Program-made: the position numbers and the translations under genes
NCBI RefSeq assembly: GCF_030643785.1
Contig: NZ_CP094378.1
Location: forward strand, 1,364,001-1,428,000
DNA: 64,000 nucleotides
Direction: 5' to 3'
Origin: Coxiella-like endosymbiont
Lineage (GTDB): Bacteria > Pseudomonadota > Gammaproteobacteria > Coxiellales > Coxiellaceae
Shown: in pieces, positions 43,514-54,297 of the stretch
How positions within the stretch are numbered: position 1 is the first letter of the stretch
How the letters are laid out: each line of letters opens with the position of its first letter
The notes under the pieces: generated by a model
Database searches by the model: none
What the model was told of the DNA's origin: nothing
What the model saw: only the letters and a program-made list of their open reading frames with translations

Positions 43514-44175
43514 TAAAGAACCCCTATAAACCATCTCTGATCTACCCCTAGAAATTTTTATTTTAGAAAATCAGAGTCACACCTATGGCACCACTTGAAT
43601 TGCGCTTACTTTTTCTATAGTGGGTAGTAGTGGTGTCGACGCTGCCATATCGCGAATCAAGGAGCCGCCTAGTTTCAAGTTGTCCATCCACTCTCCCAAC
43701 TTTCCAAAACACCAGAATATCCCTTTTATACCAAATTCCTATTGCGGCAATGCCCGACAACAGCCCAAAAGAGGGAATTCTTTCTAATATCAGCTAACAT
43801 CCTCCAAGGTATCGGTCACTCCCACTTTCATTTTCATTAAAAACATTGAAAATAATACCTACAACCCATCCTGCTATCGCAAACCTTCCAACTGATTGCC
43901 ATCTCATTTTTTTACTTCATGATTTAAATTATGGTAATCACTGTTATTTAAAGCAATTTAAATCATCCTTCAATTTACGCTTTCTGCGACCTTATTAAAT
44001 TTTCTCTTAAAAGAAGCTTAACCTCTAAAATAATCTAATTTCCCTATCTCAGCTTTAGAAACATCATTGGAGGATTTCTCTCTGATCCCTTTACTGTAAC
44101 AGTTGAAGAACTGTTCGGATTAACATTTATCCCACAGAGATGGACATTATTTTCACCAAGTCAATTTTTGTACCA

Positions 44176-44199
44176 TGTCCAAATATCTGTCCAAATATC
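44176..44199. repeat. 12-bp tandem duplication
   Basis: TGTCCAAATATC occurs twice in exact tandem (44176-44187, 44188-44199) in non-coding DNA. Confidence 0.9.
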
Positions 44200-44390
44200 T
44201 ATAGATTGTACTTTCGGTATATTTGGACAAACTGACCTGCCTGGGAAACATATATACTGTATTGATCTGTAGATACCAGCTTTATCTTAAGTTCACATAA
44301 AGAATGAGCGCATCAGTACCTGCTTTCATAGCGGCGTTTACAATATAAACATTACCTTGCCCATAACTGAGGTGGGCTATTATCACAAAC

Positions 44391-44430
44391 AATAATAATA
44401 AATAATAATAATAAAATAATAATAATAAAA
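44391..44430. repeat. AAT trinucleotide microsatellite
   Basis: A 40-base tract of AAT/ATA units with one or two interruptions, in the spacer downstream of thyA. Confidence 0.9.
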
Positions 44431-44685
44431 ATGAGCCGACTACACGAACTTTTAAACATTTACCTAAAATTCACTATTTTAATAAATTAAGTATAATATC
44501 AATAGATCTATTTCCTTCGTCTAATTTTCGAGACACTTCAATGCGTCCTATGATTTTTTATCATTTTTTCTTTATTGAGGTTCCTTAGGATTTCTGTATT
44601 TTGTGTTATCCAAGGGAAAAATTAAATGAAAGGTGAATTTGAAACCTACGCAATAGTTTTTGGAAAAATAACCGCGTCAAAAAAA

Positions 44686-45480
44686 CTAGACCGCCACCGG
44701 CGCTTTAATAGCTGGGTGAGGATTGTAATTAATAATTTCAAAGTCAGCGAAATCGTAATTGCATAACGATGCCGGTTTTTGTCTGATTTTTAATTGCGGT
44801 AATTCACGAAGGGGACGCGATAATTGTTCGCGAACTTGGTCCAAGTGATTATTGTAGATGTGACAATCGCCTCCCGACCAAATAAATTCTCCTACTTTTA
44901 AATCACATTGCTCAGCCACCATATGCGTTAATAACGAATAAGAAGCGATATTAAAAGGTACCCCTAAAAAAGCATCTGCTGACCGTTGGGTCAATTTACA
45001 GGAAATCGTGCTATCAACTATGTAAAATTGAAAAAGCAAATGGCATGGCGGCAAGGCCATTTGATCTAATTCCCCTACATTCCAAGCACTCACAATCAAT
45101 CGTCGTGAATCAGGATTGGTTTTTATAGTATCAAGGAGTAGTTCCATTTGATCGATAATGCGCCCATCAACACACTGCCAATGACGCCATTGCTTTCCAT
45201 AAATAGGCCCTAATTCCCCATTTTCATCTGCCCATTCATCCCATATAGTAACGCCATTATCATTTAAATATTGAATATTAGTATCGCCTTTTAAAAACCA
45301 TAACAATTCATAAATAACGCTTTTTAGATGGATTTTCTTTGTCGTGACTAAAGGGAATCTTTGTTGCAAATCAAACCGCATTTCGTAGCTAAAAATACTA
45401 CGCGTCCCAACGCCAGTTCGATTTTTCTTACTAATACCGTGTTCCAGAATGAAATTTAAAAACTCGAGGTGTTGTTTCAT
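44686..45480 (-). CDS. thyA: Thymidylate synthase
   Basis: 264 residues from ATG at 45480 ([15 protein letters not shown]). Catalytic Cys146 lies in [14 protein letters not shown], and the folate/dUMP region [19 protein letters not shown] (quoted in part) is present. It methylates dUMP to dTMP with methylene-tetrahydrofolate. The longer open frame upstream to 45615 overlaps the preceding small gene and is not typical of ThyA. It is the last gene of rppH-ptsP-lgt-(small membrane protein)-thyA. Intact, ending in the expected IKAPVAV. Confidence 0.95.
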   Translation of the reverse strand: MKQHLEFLNFILEHGISKKNRTGVGTRSIFSYEMRFDLQQRFPLVTTKKIHLKSVIYELLWFLKGDTNIQYLNDNGVTIWDEWADENGELGPIYGKQWRHWQCVDGRIIDQMELLLDTIKTNPDSRRLIVSAWNVGELDQMALPPCHLLFQFYIVDSTISCKLTQRSADAFLGVPFNIASYSLLTHMVAEQCDLKVGEFIWSGGDCHIYNNHLDQVREQLSRPLRELPQLKIRQKPASLCNYDFADFEIINYNPHPAIKAPVAV

Positions 45481-45568
45481 CGTCCCATCGCTACGAGATT
45501 TGTTTTTGCCGAAGCTTGCTTCGCCGATAGCATCATATGCGTTTGCGCTAACATGGTTGTTAGCAAGA

Positions 45569-45869
45569 TTAACCAAATACCCATATGACGTCCATAATAT
45601 GCGGCATAGCCACACGTTTAATCAACCAAAATACACTCGCAATGATAAAGCTAGACAGCAGGGAAATAATTAAGAGGGTTATCATATTTTGAATCAGCCT
45701 TCCCTTTCCTGCTGCATCATCGGAAAAGATCATATGAAGCATTCGCACAATATAATTGTGAACATAAATTAATCCATCTAAAATATGGCTCAGTTCAGTT
45801 CTAAAAAATATCACTGCCAATGAAAGTAATATAATAAGAACGAATTATAAGAACGAATTGTTTAATCAT
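45569..45869 (-). pseudogene. Small membrane protein between lgt and thyA, broken by a 13-bp tandem duplication
   Basis: ATG at 45869, one base after the lgt stop, reads MIKQFVLII and then goes out of frame. Removing one copy of the 13-bp duplication (45834-45859) joins it to LLSLAVIFFRTELSHILDGL and the open frame ending at 45569, giving a protein of about 95 residues. It would have an N-terminal helix and a second helix (NMITLLIISLLSSFIIASVF). GTG at 45820 could start a shorter form of 83 residues. Family not recognised. Confidence 0.6.
45834..45859. repeat. 13-bp tandem duplication inside a small gene
   Basis: ATAAGAACGAATT occurs twice in exact tandem (45834-45846, 45847-45859). Thirteen bases shift the frame, and it is the only lesion seen in the gene. 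Confidence 0.93.
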
Positions 45870-45870
45870 T

Positions 45871-46656
45871 TTAATATTCCCTGTGCCGATATGCCCACCA
45901 CAAACCTAATCCACCGCTGATAATCATTGGCAACGATAGAAGTTGTCCCATAGTCAAACACCCAAATGCAATATATCCCAATTGCGGATCAGGTTGACGA
46001 AAAAATTCCATCGTGAAGCGAAATAATCCATAAAAGAGTAAGAATAAGGATGTTACCGCAAATCGTGGTCGAAGTTTAGCAGAAAACCACCATATAGTAA
46101 TAAAGAGCAAAATTCCTTCTAAAAAGAATTCATAGAGCTGTGAGGGATGACGTGGGAAAGGCCCCGCATCTGGGAAGACCATTCCCCAAGGCGCTGTTGT
46201 GACCCGTCCCCATAATTCATCGTTGATGAAATTCCCGATTCTTCCTGCTGCTAAACCTAAGGGCACTAAAGGCGCAGCAAAATCGGTTACATACATCCAT
46301 TGCTTTTTAGTTCGGCGGCTGAAAAGCCACATAGCTATTCCCACTCCAATAAGACCACCGTGAAATGACATACCTCCATGCCATACTTCAAAAATAGTCA
46401 ACGGGTTAACAATAAAGTTAAAAAAATCATAAAAAATCATATACCCTAACCGGCCACCAATAATTACCCCCAACGCACTGTAAAAAATTAAATCGTCAAC
46501 TTGCGCCGGATTCCACCCTCTCTGGGGTTGACGAACGCGATATAAGGCTAGCCCCCAAGCAGATATAAATCCCACTAAATACATGAGTCCATACCAATGC
46601 ACTTTAATCGGCCCTAATTTGAAGGCTATTGGATTAATATTTGGATAATGAAGCAT
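45871..46656 (-). CDS. lgt: Prolipoprotein diacylglyceryl transferase
   Basis: 261 residues, about seven membrane helices. The Lgt signature [16 protein letters not shown] and the conserved [16 protein letters not shown] are present. It adds diacylglycerol from phosphatidylglycerol to the lipobox cysteine of prolipoproteins such as MlaA in this window. It lies between ptsP and a small membrane protein gene in the standard order. Intact. Confidence 0.96.
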   Translation of the reverse strand: MLHYPNINPIAFKLGPIKVHWYGLMYLVGFISAWGLALYRVRQPQRGWNPAQVDDLIFYSALGVIIGGRLGYMIFYDFFNFIVNPLTIFEVWHGGMSFHGGLIGVGIAMWLFSRRTKKQWMYVTDFAAPLVPLGLAAGRIGNFINDELWGRVTTAPWGMVFPDAGPFPRHPSQLYEFFLEGILLFITIWWFSAKLRPRFAVTSLFLLFYGLFRFTMEFFRQPDPQLGYIAFGCLTMGQLLSLPMIISGGLGLWWAYRHREY

Positions 46657-46728
46657 TATAAACTCCTTAAACCTATGACTTATTGCAGGGAATTCAAACA
46701 GAAATAATCTGAGAAAGCTCAGTATTTT

Positions 46729-49005
46729 TTACCTTCCCGCACGAATTAGACCGCCCAAACCTGCTTCCTCCAGAGCATTTTCCATATGAAGACGAATATC
46801 TTTGGGATCATCCATTTTTAAAACTTCTTCTAATAATTCTTTGGCTTTCTCTAATGAGAAATTACGAATAACCCATTTCACGCGCGGTAATATTCGAGCG
46901 TTCATACTCAACATATCAAATCCCATTGCCAACAATAAAACTACGGCCAGGGGATCACCTGCCATTTCTCCACAAATACTAACCGGCTTTCCTGTTTTAT
47001 GCCCTGCTTTTACCACAATTTTTAGAGCTTGCAAAACGGCGGGATGCAGGCCATCATAAAGATTTGCTACCCGCGGATTATTGCGATCGACGGCTAATAA
47101 ATATTGAATTAAATCATTACTTCCAACAGAAAGAAAATCCACTCGTTTTGCTAATTCAGAAGCTTGGTAAACCGTTGCTGGTACCTCCAGCATTAATCCA
47201 ATTGCCGGCAATTCAATTTTCACATTTTCTTCAATTAATTCTTCGTACGCTTGATTGATCATACGAATAGCCGTTTCTACTTCCCTTACGGAAGTAATCA
47301 TCGGCAATAATAAGGATAAATTATTTAACCCCTCGCTAGCGTGCAACATAGCACGAACTTGTTGTAAGAAAATTTCCGGATGATCCAAGGTGACTCGAAT
47401 ACCTCGCCATCCAAGAAAAGGATTATCTTCTTCCACAGTGAAATAAGATAAGGTTTTGTCGCCCCCAATGTCTAATGTGCGCATGATGACTGGACGAGGA
47501 GCAAACGTATTTAACAATTGCCGATACATAATACGTTGTTCTTCTTCACTAGGAAATCGATCACGAATCATAAAGGGCATTTCGGTACGATATAATCCTA
47601 CTCCTTCAGCACCCACGCTTAGCGAAAGCCCTCCCTCGATAGCCAAACCTGTGTTAACGTAAAGGGCTAATGCATGACAATCGATTGTTTCGGCAGGCAA
47701 GTCACGCAATGCTTTTAATTCTTCATCGAGTTGCTGTTCTTCTTGAGCCAGTGCTTTAAATTCTTTTTTAATCTCAGCCGAGGGAGACAAATAAATTTGA
47801 CCATTATAACCATCTACAATAAGTTCTTTTGAAGATAATTTAAAAAGCGGAGTTCCGCGCACCCCCATCACAGCTGGAAGTCCTAAGGCGCGCGCTAAAA
47901 TAGCGACATGAGAGTTATTCGATCCCGTCCCAGATATCACACCTTTTAAACGATCGCGAGGGACCTCCATCAGAGAGGCTGGTGTCACTTCATCGCTCAC
48001 CAAGATCGTATTTTTGGGATATTCCAATTCTTCTTGTTTGCTAAATTGTAAATGACTCAAAACGCGGCGCCCCAAATCTCGAAAATCAGAAGCCCGTTCT
48101 CGTAAATAAGGATCCTCCAAAGCTTCAAAATGAAGCACGTGTTTTTTAATAACGCGTTTTAAGGCCCCTTGTGCCCATTGTCCTCCTTTAATTTCAGCAA
48201 TAACTTCATTAATGAAAGTTCGACTATCAAGCAATTGAAGATAAGCATCGAATAACGCATTTTCTGCTACACTGAGAGAATTTTTGGCTCGCACTTGTAG
48301 GCGGTAGATTTCATCGCGCGCTGCAGCAAGAGCGGTCTCAAAATCAGAAATTTCTATTTCAATATCTGTAATTTCTTGATCAGGAACCGAGTCCAAATCT
48401 GCTGGCGGGTATACAATCATAGCGGTTCCAATAGCCACACCTGAAGAGCCTGGTACACCAAATAAAACTGTTTCTATTTTTTTCCGACGCCGTTTTTGAG
48501 CTCCTAGTTCCTCCAATGCTCTTTTAGCGCGAGCATGAGCAATTTCGGCGGCTAAGTGAATCGCCACAGTGACACAAAAAGCCTCTTCTTCTTCAGAAAA
48601 AGGGCGACTCTCACGCTGCTGGACCGTTAATAAACCCAGCAATTCGCCTTGTTCAATAATGGGAATTCCTAAAAAACCATGGTATTCGTCCTCACTTAAT
48701 TCAGGGCAGCACTTAAAACTGGGATGAAGAGGCGCATCTGCCAAATTAATAGGTTCTTCCCGCTCGCCAATTAACCCAATTAATCCTTCCCCAAATTTGA
48801 GACGTGCTTTGCTAACTTGTTTGCTGTTTAACCCTTGGGTGGCCATTAAAACGTACTCTCCGTGCACATCATCACAAATAAAAATACTACAAGCATCAGC
48901 TGGTAAATCTTCACACAATCGTTTAACAACAAGCGTCAAGGCTTCTTCCAAATTCGGAGCAGCATTTACTTCTTGAGTAATCTGGCCAAGAATTTTTAAC
49001 ATCAT
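46729..49005 (-). CDS. ptsP: PTS-Ntr phosphoenolpyruvate-protein phosphotransferase (EI-Ntr)
   Basis: 758 residues: an N-terminal GAF domain (about 1-165), the EI phosphotransfer domain with the phospho-His in SNNSHVAILARALGLPAV (His366), and the PEP-binding barrel with LYRTEMPFM, GSNDLIQYLLAVDR and the active-site cysteine in SICGEMAGDP. It passes phosphate from PEP to NPr in the regulatory PTS. Its ATG overlaps the rppH stop. The partners (ptsO, ptsN) are not in this window. Intact. Confidence 0.95.
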   Translation of the reverse strand: MMLKILGQITQEVNAAPNLEEALTLVVKRLCEDLPADACSIFICDDVHGEYVLMATQGLNSKQVSKARLKFGEGLIGLIGEREEPINLADAPLHPSFKCCPELSEDEYHGFLGIPIIEQGELLGLLTVQQRESRPFSEEEEAFCVTVAIHLAAEIAHARAKRALEELGAQKRRRKKIETVLFGVPGSSGVAIGTAMIVYPPADLDSVPDQEITDIEIEISDFETALAAARDEIYRLQVRAKNSLSVAENALFDAYLQLLDSRTFINEVIAEIKGGQWAQGALKRVIKKHVLHFEALEDPYLRERASDFRDLGRRVLSHLQFSKQEELEYPKNTILVSDEVTPASLMEVPRDRLKGVISGTGSNNSHVAILARALGLPAVMGVRGTPLFKLSSKELIVDGYNGQIYLSPSAEIKKEFKALAQEEQQLDEELKALRDLPAETIDCHALALYVNTGLAIEGGLSLSVGAEGVGLYRTEMPFMIRDRFPSEEEQRIMYRQLLNTFAPRPVIMRTLDIGGDKTLSYFTVEEDNPFLGWRGIRVTLDHPEIFLQQVRAMLHASEGLNNLSLLLPMITSVREVETAIRMINQAYEELIEENVKIELPAIGLMLEVPATVYQASELAKRVDFLSVGSNDLIQYLLAVDRNNPRVANLYDGLHPAVLQALKIVVKAGHKTGKPVSICGEMAGDPLAVVLLLAMGFDMLSMNARILPRVKWVIRNFSLEKAKELLEEVLKMDDPKDIRLHMENALEEAGLGGLIRAGR

Positions 49006-49493
49006 GGTTGAACAAACTCGAAAAATTCTTTCAAAACCTTACGATAAATCCCGCGTTTAAATTTCACCACGTGATTAATGGGATACCAATATTCCACCCA
49101 ACACCACTGGTCAAATTCCGGTTGCGATAAATGAGTTAGAGATATGCAGGCATCATCGCTTACCAAACGCAACAAAAACCATTTTTGCCGCTGGCCAATG
49201 CATAAAGCCCTGCCATTTTCATAACGACGAAATCGTGCGGATAACCGGTAGCGATACCAACGCCGGGTTTCAGCCACGTAAATAACTTCGCTAACCGTCA
49301 AACCTATTTCTTCCTTCAGCTCTCGGATCATGGCTTCATACGGCGTTTCATTAGGTAAAAAACCTCCTTGAGGAAATTGCCAAGCATTTAAATCTCCTAC
49401 CCGGCGGCCCCAAAATACTTTCCCCTGCTGGTTTACCAGAACCATTCCAACACTCAATCGAAATCCACGTTTGTTAATAACTGCTTGATCCAC
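49002..49493 (-). CDS. rppH: RNA pyrophosphohydrolase (Nudix)
   Basis: 163 residues. The Nudix box is complete: GGFLPNETPYEAMIRELKEE, then IGL. Also present are RLSVGMVLVNQQGKVFWGRR and the typical LNAWQFPQGG. RppH removes pyrophosphate from mRNA 5' ends to start decay. It heads the rppH-ptsP-lgt-thyA cluster and is divergent from nrdA. Intact. Confidence 0.95.
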   Translation of the reverse strand: MDQAVINKRGFRLSVGMVLVNQQGKVFWGRRVGDLNAWQFPQGGFLPNETPYEAMIRELKEEIGLTVSEVIYVAETRRWYRYRLSARFRRYENGRALCIGQRQKWFLLRLVSDDACISLTHLSQPEFDQWCWVEYWYPINHVVKFKRGIYRKVLKEFFEFVQP

Positions 49494-49608
49494 TACACCA
49501 TCTTAACTCATTGTTCCCTTGCTAACGACTTTCCATCACTTTTTTTGCAAGAAAAATTTATACATAACACCTCCACTTCCAAGCCGCAGCTATTTTGAGT
49601 TCTGTATT

Positions 49609-49617
49609 TTATCCACA
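49609..49617 (+). promoter_or_regulatory. DnaA box upstream of nrdA
   Basis: TTATCCACA, the consensus DnaA box, lies about 200 bases upstream of the nrdA start in the 321-base rppH-nrdA spacer. In E. coli, DnaA boxes of this sequence upstream of nrdAB tie its expression to the cell cycle. A second imperfect site (TGTGGATTC, minus orientation) lies near 49699. The rest of the spacer is AT-rich with no clear -10/-35. Confidence 0.5.
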
Positions 49618-49814
49618 GTTTTCGCTCATGTTACTCTACTTGCAATTCACACTAAAACACATTATCTTTTATATAATAAGGAAGAAAATACTCATACATT
49701 GTGGATTCAAAGGAAGAACCAATTCGGTGAGCTGCCAATCCAGAGATCAAAAAATTTATTCCCAATCAATATTAACCGTGTACAAACTCTATTTATTATC
49801 GGCCAGGAGACCTC

Positions 49815-52637
49815 ATGGAAATAAACACAAACCAAAACAACCAACCGGCTCTTGATTTTCAATCTACCATTCCATTAGACACTGTTCAGCCTGGTCAATT
49901 ACGCGTAATGAAGCGCGATGGGAGGGTCGTGAAATACGATGTCAGTCGTGTTGCTATCGCAATGAAAAAAGCCTTCTTGGCCATAGAAGGAAAATCGGTT
50001 CAAAATTCCAGTCGAGTTCAAGAAATCGTTACCCGACTTACCGAGCAGATTACCGCCATGTTCCAAAAGCGCTGGCCATCCGGGGGTACCATCCATATTG
50101 AGGCAATTCAAGACAAAGTAGAGCTCGCACTGATGTATGAGGGGCTACATAAAGTAGCCCGTGCCTACGTCTTATACCGAGAAGAACGTCGCAAACAACG
50201 AGAAGAACAAAAAACACCCCCCTCTAGAAAGAGGCATTCGCATAACACTCGACGATGGTGCCAAAGTTTCTTTGGACGATATGTGGCTAACTCGCATCGT
50301 CCATTTAGCTTGCAGTGATCTAGAAGACGTAGATGCCAAGAAAATTTTACAAGAAACAAAGGATAATCTGTTTGATGGCGTTGCTTTGAAAGACATTTAT
50401 AAAGCGTTAGTGATGACGGCGCGGACGCTTGTGGAAAATGAACCAAATTACACCTATGTCACTGCACGATTGCTCTTACACGATCTCTATAGCGAAGCGC
50501 TAAATGGTTTAAACATAGCTCATGATTTAATGCATGAAGAAATTACACACTATTATACTGAAGCCTTTAAAACTTTTATTCAAAAAGGAATCGAGACAGA
50601 GCATTTAGATCCTAATCTCAATAACTTCGATTTAAATCGCTTGGGCCAAGTTTTAAAGCCTGAATGCGATCAGCAATTCACCTACTTGAGTTTGCAAACA
50701 CTGTATGATCGTTATCTAATTCATCATCATCAAGTGCGTATCGAACTACCTCAAGTTTTCTTTATGCGTGTAGCAATGGGATTAGCTCAATCGGAAGGAA
50801 AAGACCGCACCAAATGGGCAATTGAATTCTATAATGTTCTTTCCTCTTTTGATTTTATGAGTTCAACACCGACATTATTTAATTCAGGAACGCCCTTCCC
50901 TCAGCTTTCTAGCTGTTTTTTAACTACCGTACCCGACAGCTTAGAAGGTATTTACAACGCTCTTAAAGATAACGCTTTATTATCCAAATATGCTGGCGGT
51001 TTAGGTAATGATTGGACCTCGGTACGTTCAATGGGCGCTTATATCAAAGGCACTAACGGAAAATCATTGGGAGTTGTTCCTTTTTTAAATGTGGCTGACG
51101 CTACTGCTATTGCCGTGAATCAAGGAGGAAAACGCAAAGGTGCTGTTTGTGCTTATTTAGAAACCTGGCATATGGATATTGAAGAATTTTTGGACTTACG
51201 CAAAAACACAGGTGATGACCGTCGCCGCACTCACGACATGAATACAGCCAATTGGATTCCGGATTTATTTATGAAGCGAGTCTTTGAAAATGAGTCTTGG
51301 ACTTTGTTTTCCCCCGATGAGGTGCCGGACTTACATGATAAATTTGGTGAATCTTTTGAAAAGGTGTATGTCGAATATGAAGAAAAAGCTCGTCGAGGTG
51401 AAATTCGTGCAAAAAACATTTCCGCTGTTTCATTATGGCGCAAGATTCTTAGTATGCTTTTTGAAACCGGCCATCCTTGGGTGACGTTCAAAGATGCCTG
51501 CAATTTACGCTCGCCCCAACAACATGTCGGCGTTATTCATAGTTCCAATTTATGTACAGAAATAACTTTGAATACCTCGATAGATGAAATTGCTGTTTGT
51601 AACTTGGGCAGTATTAATCTCGTCAATCATATAAAAGAAGGCAAATTAGACGTCGAGAAATTGATTCGCACTATCAAAACGGCAATTAGGATGTTGGATA
51701 ATGTCATCGATATTAATTACTACAGCGTGCCACAAGTGCGTAATTCTAATCTTAAACATAGACCTATCGGCCTGGGTTTGATGGGCTTCCAAGATGCCTT
51801 GTACATACAAAAGATTCCTTATACTTCTGAAGCGGCCGTACAATTTGCAGATCAAAGCATGGAAATAATTAGCTATTATGCTATCCAAGCCTCGGTGGAA
51901 TTAGCTAAGGAACGCGGCGCCTATGAAACTTTCGCAGGCTCCTTGTGGAGTCAGGGTATTTTACCAATCGACTCTATTCAATTGTTGAAGAAGAATCGTG
52001 GTAAATATTTGGAACAAAATACTCATCAGACGTTAAATTGGGATCAATTACGTCAGGAAGTCAAGGCTTATGGAATGCGCAATTCCAATGTTATGGCAAT
52101 TGCACCCACAGCAACGATTTCCAATATTTGTGGAATTTCTCAATCCATTGAGCCCACTTATCAGAACTTATTTGTTAAATCGAATTTGTCGGGCGAGTTT
52201 ACGGTCATAAATCCCTATTTGGTCAAAGAACTTAAAAGTCGCCATTTATGGGATAACGTTATGGTGCATGACCTCAAATATTATAATGGTAGTGTGCAAA
52301 AAATAGATCGAATTCCTTCGGAACTTAAGAAGTTATATGCAACGGCGTTCGAAGTGGAACCGCAATGGCTAGTTGAAGCAGCATCGCGGCGACAAAAATG
52401 GATTGATCAAGCACAATCACTTACCTTATATATGGCAGAACCGTCGGGTAAAAACTCGATGTTCTTTATCGTATGGCCTGGATAAGTGGTTTGAAAACAA
52501 CCTATTATCTACGCAGCATGGGAGCGACCGGAATAGAAAAGGCGACCATTCATGATGCAACACTGAATGCAGTCACAGATCAAACTGCTCCGAATGCCTG
52601 TTCAATCGATAATCCCGATTGCGAGGCCTGCCAATAA
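49815..52637 (+). pseudogene. nrdA: Class Ia ribonucleotide reductase alpha subunit, two frameshifts
   Basis: AGGAGA precedes ATG. The N-terminal ATP-cone (VMKRDGRVVKYDVSRVAIAM) allows allosteric control. One extra base in the A-run 50209-50214 or C-run 50217-50222 breaks the frame between EERRKQREEQK and GIRITLDDGAKVSLDD. The large catalytic part is then open (FNSGTPFPQLSSCFLTTVPD, NLGSINL, and the MAIAPTATISNICGIS loop). At 52450-52454 a run of five A needs six to continue as LDVLYRMAWISGLKTTYYLR and the C-terminal swinging-arm cysteines (NACSIDNPDCEAC) to TAA at 52637. Corrected length is 940 residues. The gene is essential for DNA synthesis. Confidence 0.93.
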
Positions 52638-52749
52638 AAAGTGAATCCCAATCAGTTATTTTTGCGAGAGCAGGAATTCGTGGGGAAAGAACGACAATGC
52701 TAGCGCCCCACAATTCCCTTTTTCTAAGAATGTAAGAAGGAGAAGAAAG

Positions 52750-53952
52750 ATGTCAAACTACCAAGAAACCAGTAGCCTACTCGATTGGGGCGATTATCAT
52801 GATCCAGACCCCTTGAGCAATACTTCAGAAAAATCGGTTCAGAATAAACGAGTAGCCACTTTAGAGAACAACTCCAACCTGGAAGATGAAGAGGGTGGCG
52901 GCAGGGAATCAGGGAGCAGTGCTAGCGCCCCTCATAGTGGGGCAACAGGATTAGAACAGCTTGAAATGGGAGCTGCACGGATCCAAGTTGACGATAAAAA
53001 AATTATTAATTGCCGCGCTGATCTTAATCAATTAGTTCCCTTCAAATACAAGTGGGCATGGCAAAAATATTTATCCGGCTGTGCTAACCATTGGATGCCT
53101 AATGAGATTAATATGACGGCAGATATTGCCTTATGGAAAGATCCTTATGGGCTAACCGCGGACGAACGAATGATTGTGAAGCGAAGTCTTGGCTTCTTCT
53201 CAACGGCAGATTCTTTAGTGGCCAATAATTTGGTATTGGCAATATATCGGCATATCACCAATCCTGAATGTCGTCAATATATATTGCGTCAAGCATTCGA
53301 AGAAGCCTTACATACACATGCTTATCAATACATCATTGAAAGTCTAGGATTAGATGAGGCGGAAATTTTTAATATGTATCGGGAATTGCCCGCAGTCGCT
53401 AAAAAAGCCGCGTGTGCACTACCTTTCACCCAAAGTCTTGCAGATCCTGCTTTTAAAACTGGAACTCCAGAAGCTGATCAGCGTTTATTGCGAGATTTAA
53501 TTGCATTTTATGTAATTTTCGAAGGAATTTTCTTCTATGTAGGTTTTACCCAAATTCTCGCCATGGGGCGACGCGGTAAAATGACTGGCACCTCGGAGCA
53601 ATTTCAATATATTTTACGCGATGAATCGATGCATGTAAATTTTGGTATTGATGTGATTAATCAAATTAAGATCGAGAATCCTCATTTATGGACGAAAGAT
53701 TTTCAAGAAGAAGTCACTAAAATGATTTTCGAGGGAGTAGAGCTTGAATATCAGTACGCTAAAGACACCATGCCACGAGGCATCTTGGGATTAAACGCCG
53801 AAATATTTAAAAACTATCTGCAATACATTGCTAATCGTCGTTTTGCTCAAATTGGCTTATCCGAACAATTTCCTGGCGCTAAAAATACTTTTCCTTGGAT
53901 GAGTGAAATGATGGATCTTAAAAAAGAAAAGAACTTTTTGAAACTCGCGTGA
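52750..53952 (+). CDS. nrdB: Class Ia ribonucleotide reductase beta subunit
   Basis: 400 residues. It supplies the tyrosyl radical and diiron centre. Metal ligands are in [22 protein letters not shown]-like [14 protein letters not shown], and [20 protein letters not shown] precedes ATG by 8 bases. About residues 38-62 are low-complexity ([20 protein letters not shown]), which looks like an insertion between the N-terminal arm and [18 protein letters not shown]. nrdB follows nrdA by 112 bases. Intact frame. Confidence 0.94.
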   Translation: MSNYQETSSLLDWGDYHDPDPLSNTSEKSVQNKRVATLENNSNLEDEEGGGRESGSSASAPHSGATGLEQLEMGAARIQVDDKKIINCRADLNQLVPFKYKWAWQKYLSGCANHWMPNEINMTADIALWKDPYGLTADERMIVKRSLGFFSTADSLVANNLVLAIYRHITNPECRQYILRQAFEEALHTHAYQYIIESLGLDEAEIFNMYRELPAVAKKAACALPFTQSLADPAFKTGTPEADQRLLRDLIAFYVIFEGIFFYVGFTQILAMGRRGKMTGTSEQFQYILRDESMHVNFGIDVINQIKIENPHLWTKDFQEEVTKMIFEGVELEYQYAKDTMPRGILGLNAEIFKNYLQYIANRRFAQIGLSEQFPGAKNTFPWMSEMMDLKKEKNFLKLA

Positions 53953-54026
53953 TTGAATACCAATCTGGCGGTACGCTAAGATGGGATGAATAAAAAAATT
54001 TTAGAAAACCACTCACGTTTAAAACA

Positions 54027-54056
54027 AGGTTGCTTCTTGCAGCCTATTTTGGTTTT
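54027..54056 (+). terminator. Probable rho-independent terminator of nrdAB
   Basis: AGGTTGC (54027-54033), loop TTCTT, GCAGCCT (54039-54045) form a 7-bp stem with one G-U pair, followed by ATTTTGGTTTT. It lies 75 bases after the nrdB stop. Confidence 0.5.
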
Positions 54057-54297
54057 ATCAAATTAAAATAATTTTTAAAAACGAACCATTGTTGTTCTTC
54101 CACGATTTGTCCGCGGGACGGCAAAATTGTCCAGCCGCGCACAGAAACAAAACGGGTATTTTTATTTTGTCACGCGTAGAGATGAAATTATTTTAATATT
54201 ATCTTAATCTTTATTCCGATAATACTTCCCTTCCACAACTAAAGTTAAAAAATTGAGTTAGGATAATTTAAATCTTTTAAAGATTTAATATGAAATC

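Larger units (their letters stand above)
43514..44685. other. Decayed intergenic region with a small minus-strand remnant
   Basis: About 1.2 kb. On the minus strand, 43908 down to 43563, MRWQSVGRFAIAGWVVGIIF starts a frame with one change. It then gives LLSGIAAIGIWYKRDILVF and a final strand SSGAIGVTLIF, ending in Phe as outer-membrane barrels do. I do not recognise the protein. The rest is AT-rich, with the duplication at 44176-44199 and an AAT tract at 44391-44430. Confidence 0.4.

Noticed and set aside
44391-44430. Possible phase-variable promoter at the AAT tract
   Set aside because: The tract is interrupted and lies downstream of thyA with no intact gene placed to be controlled by it.
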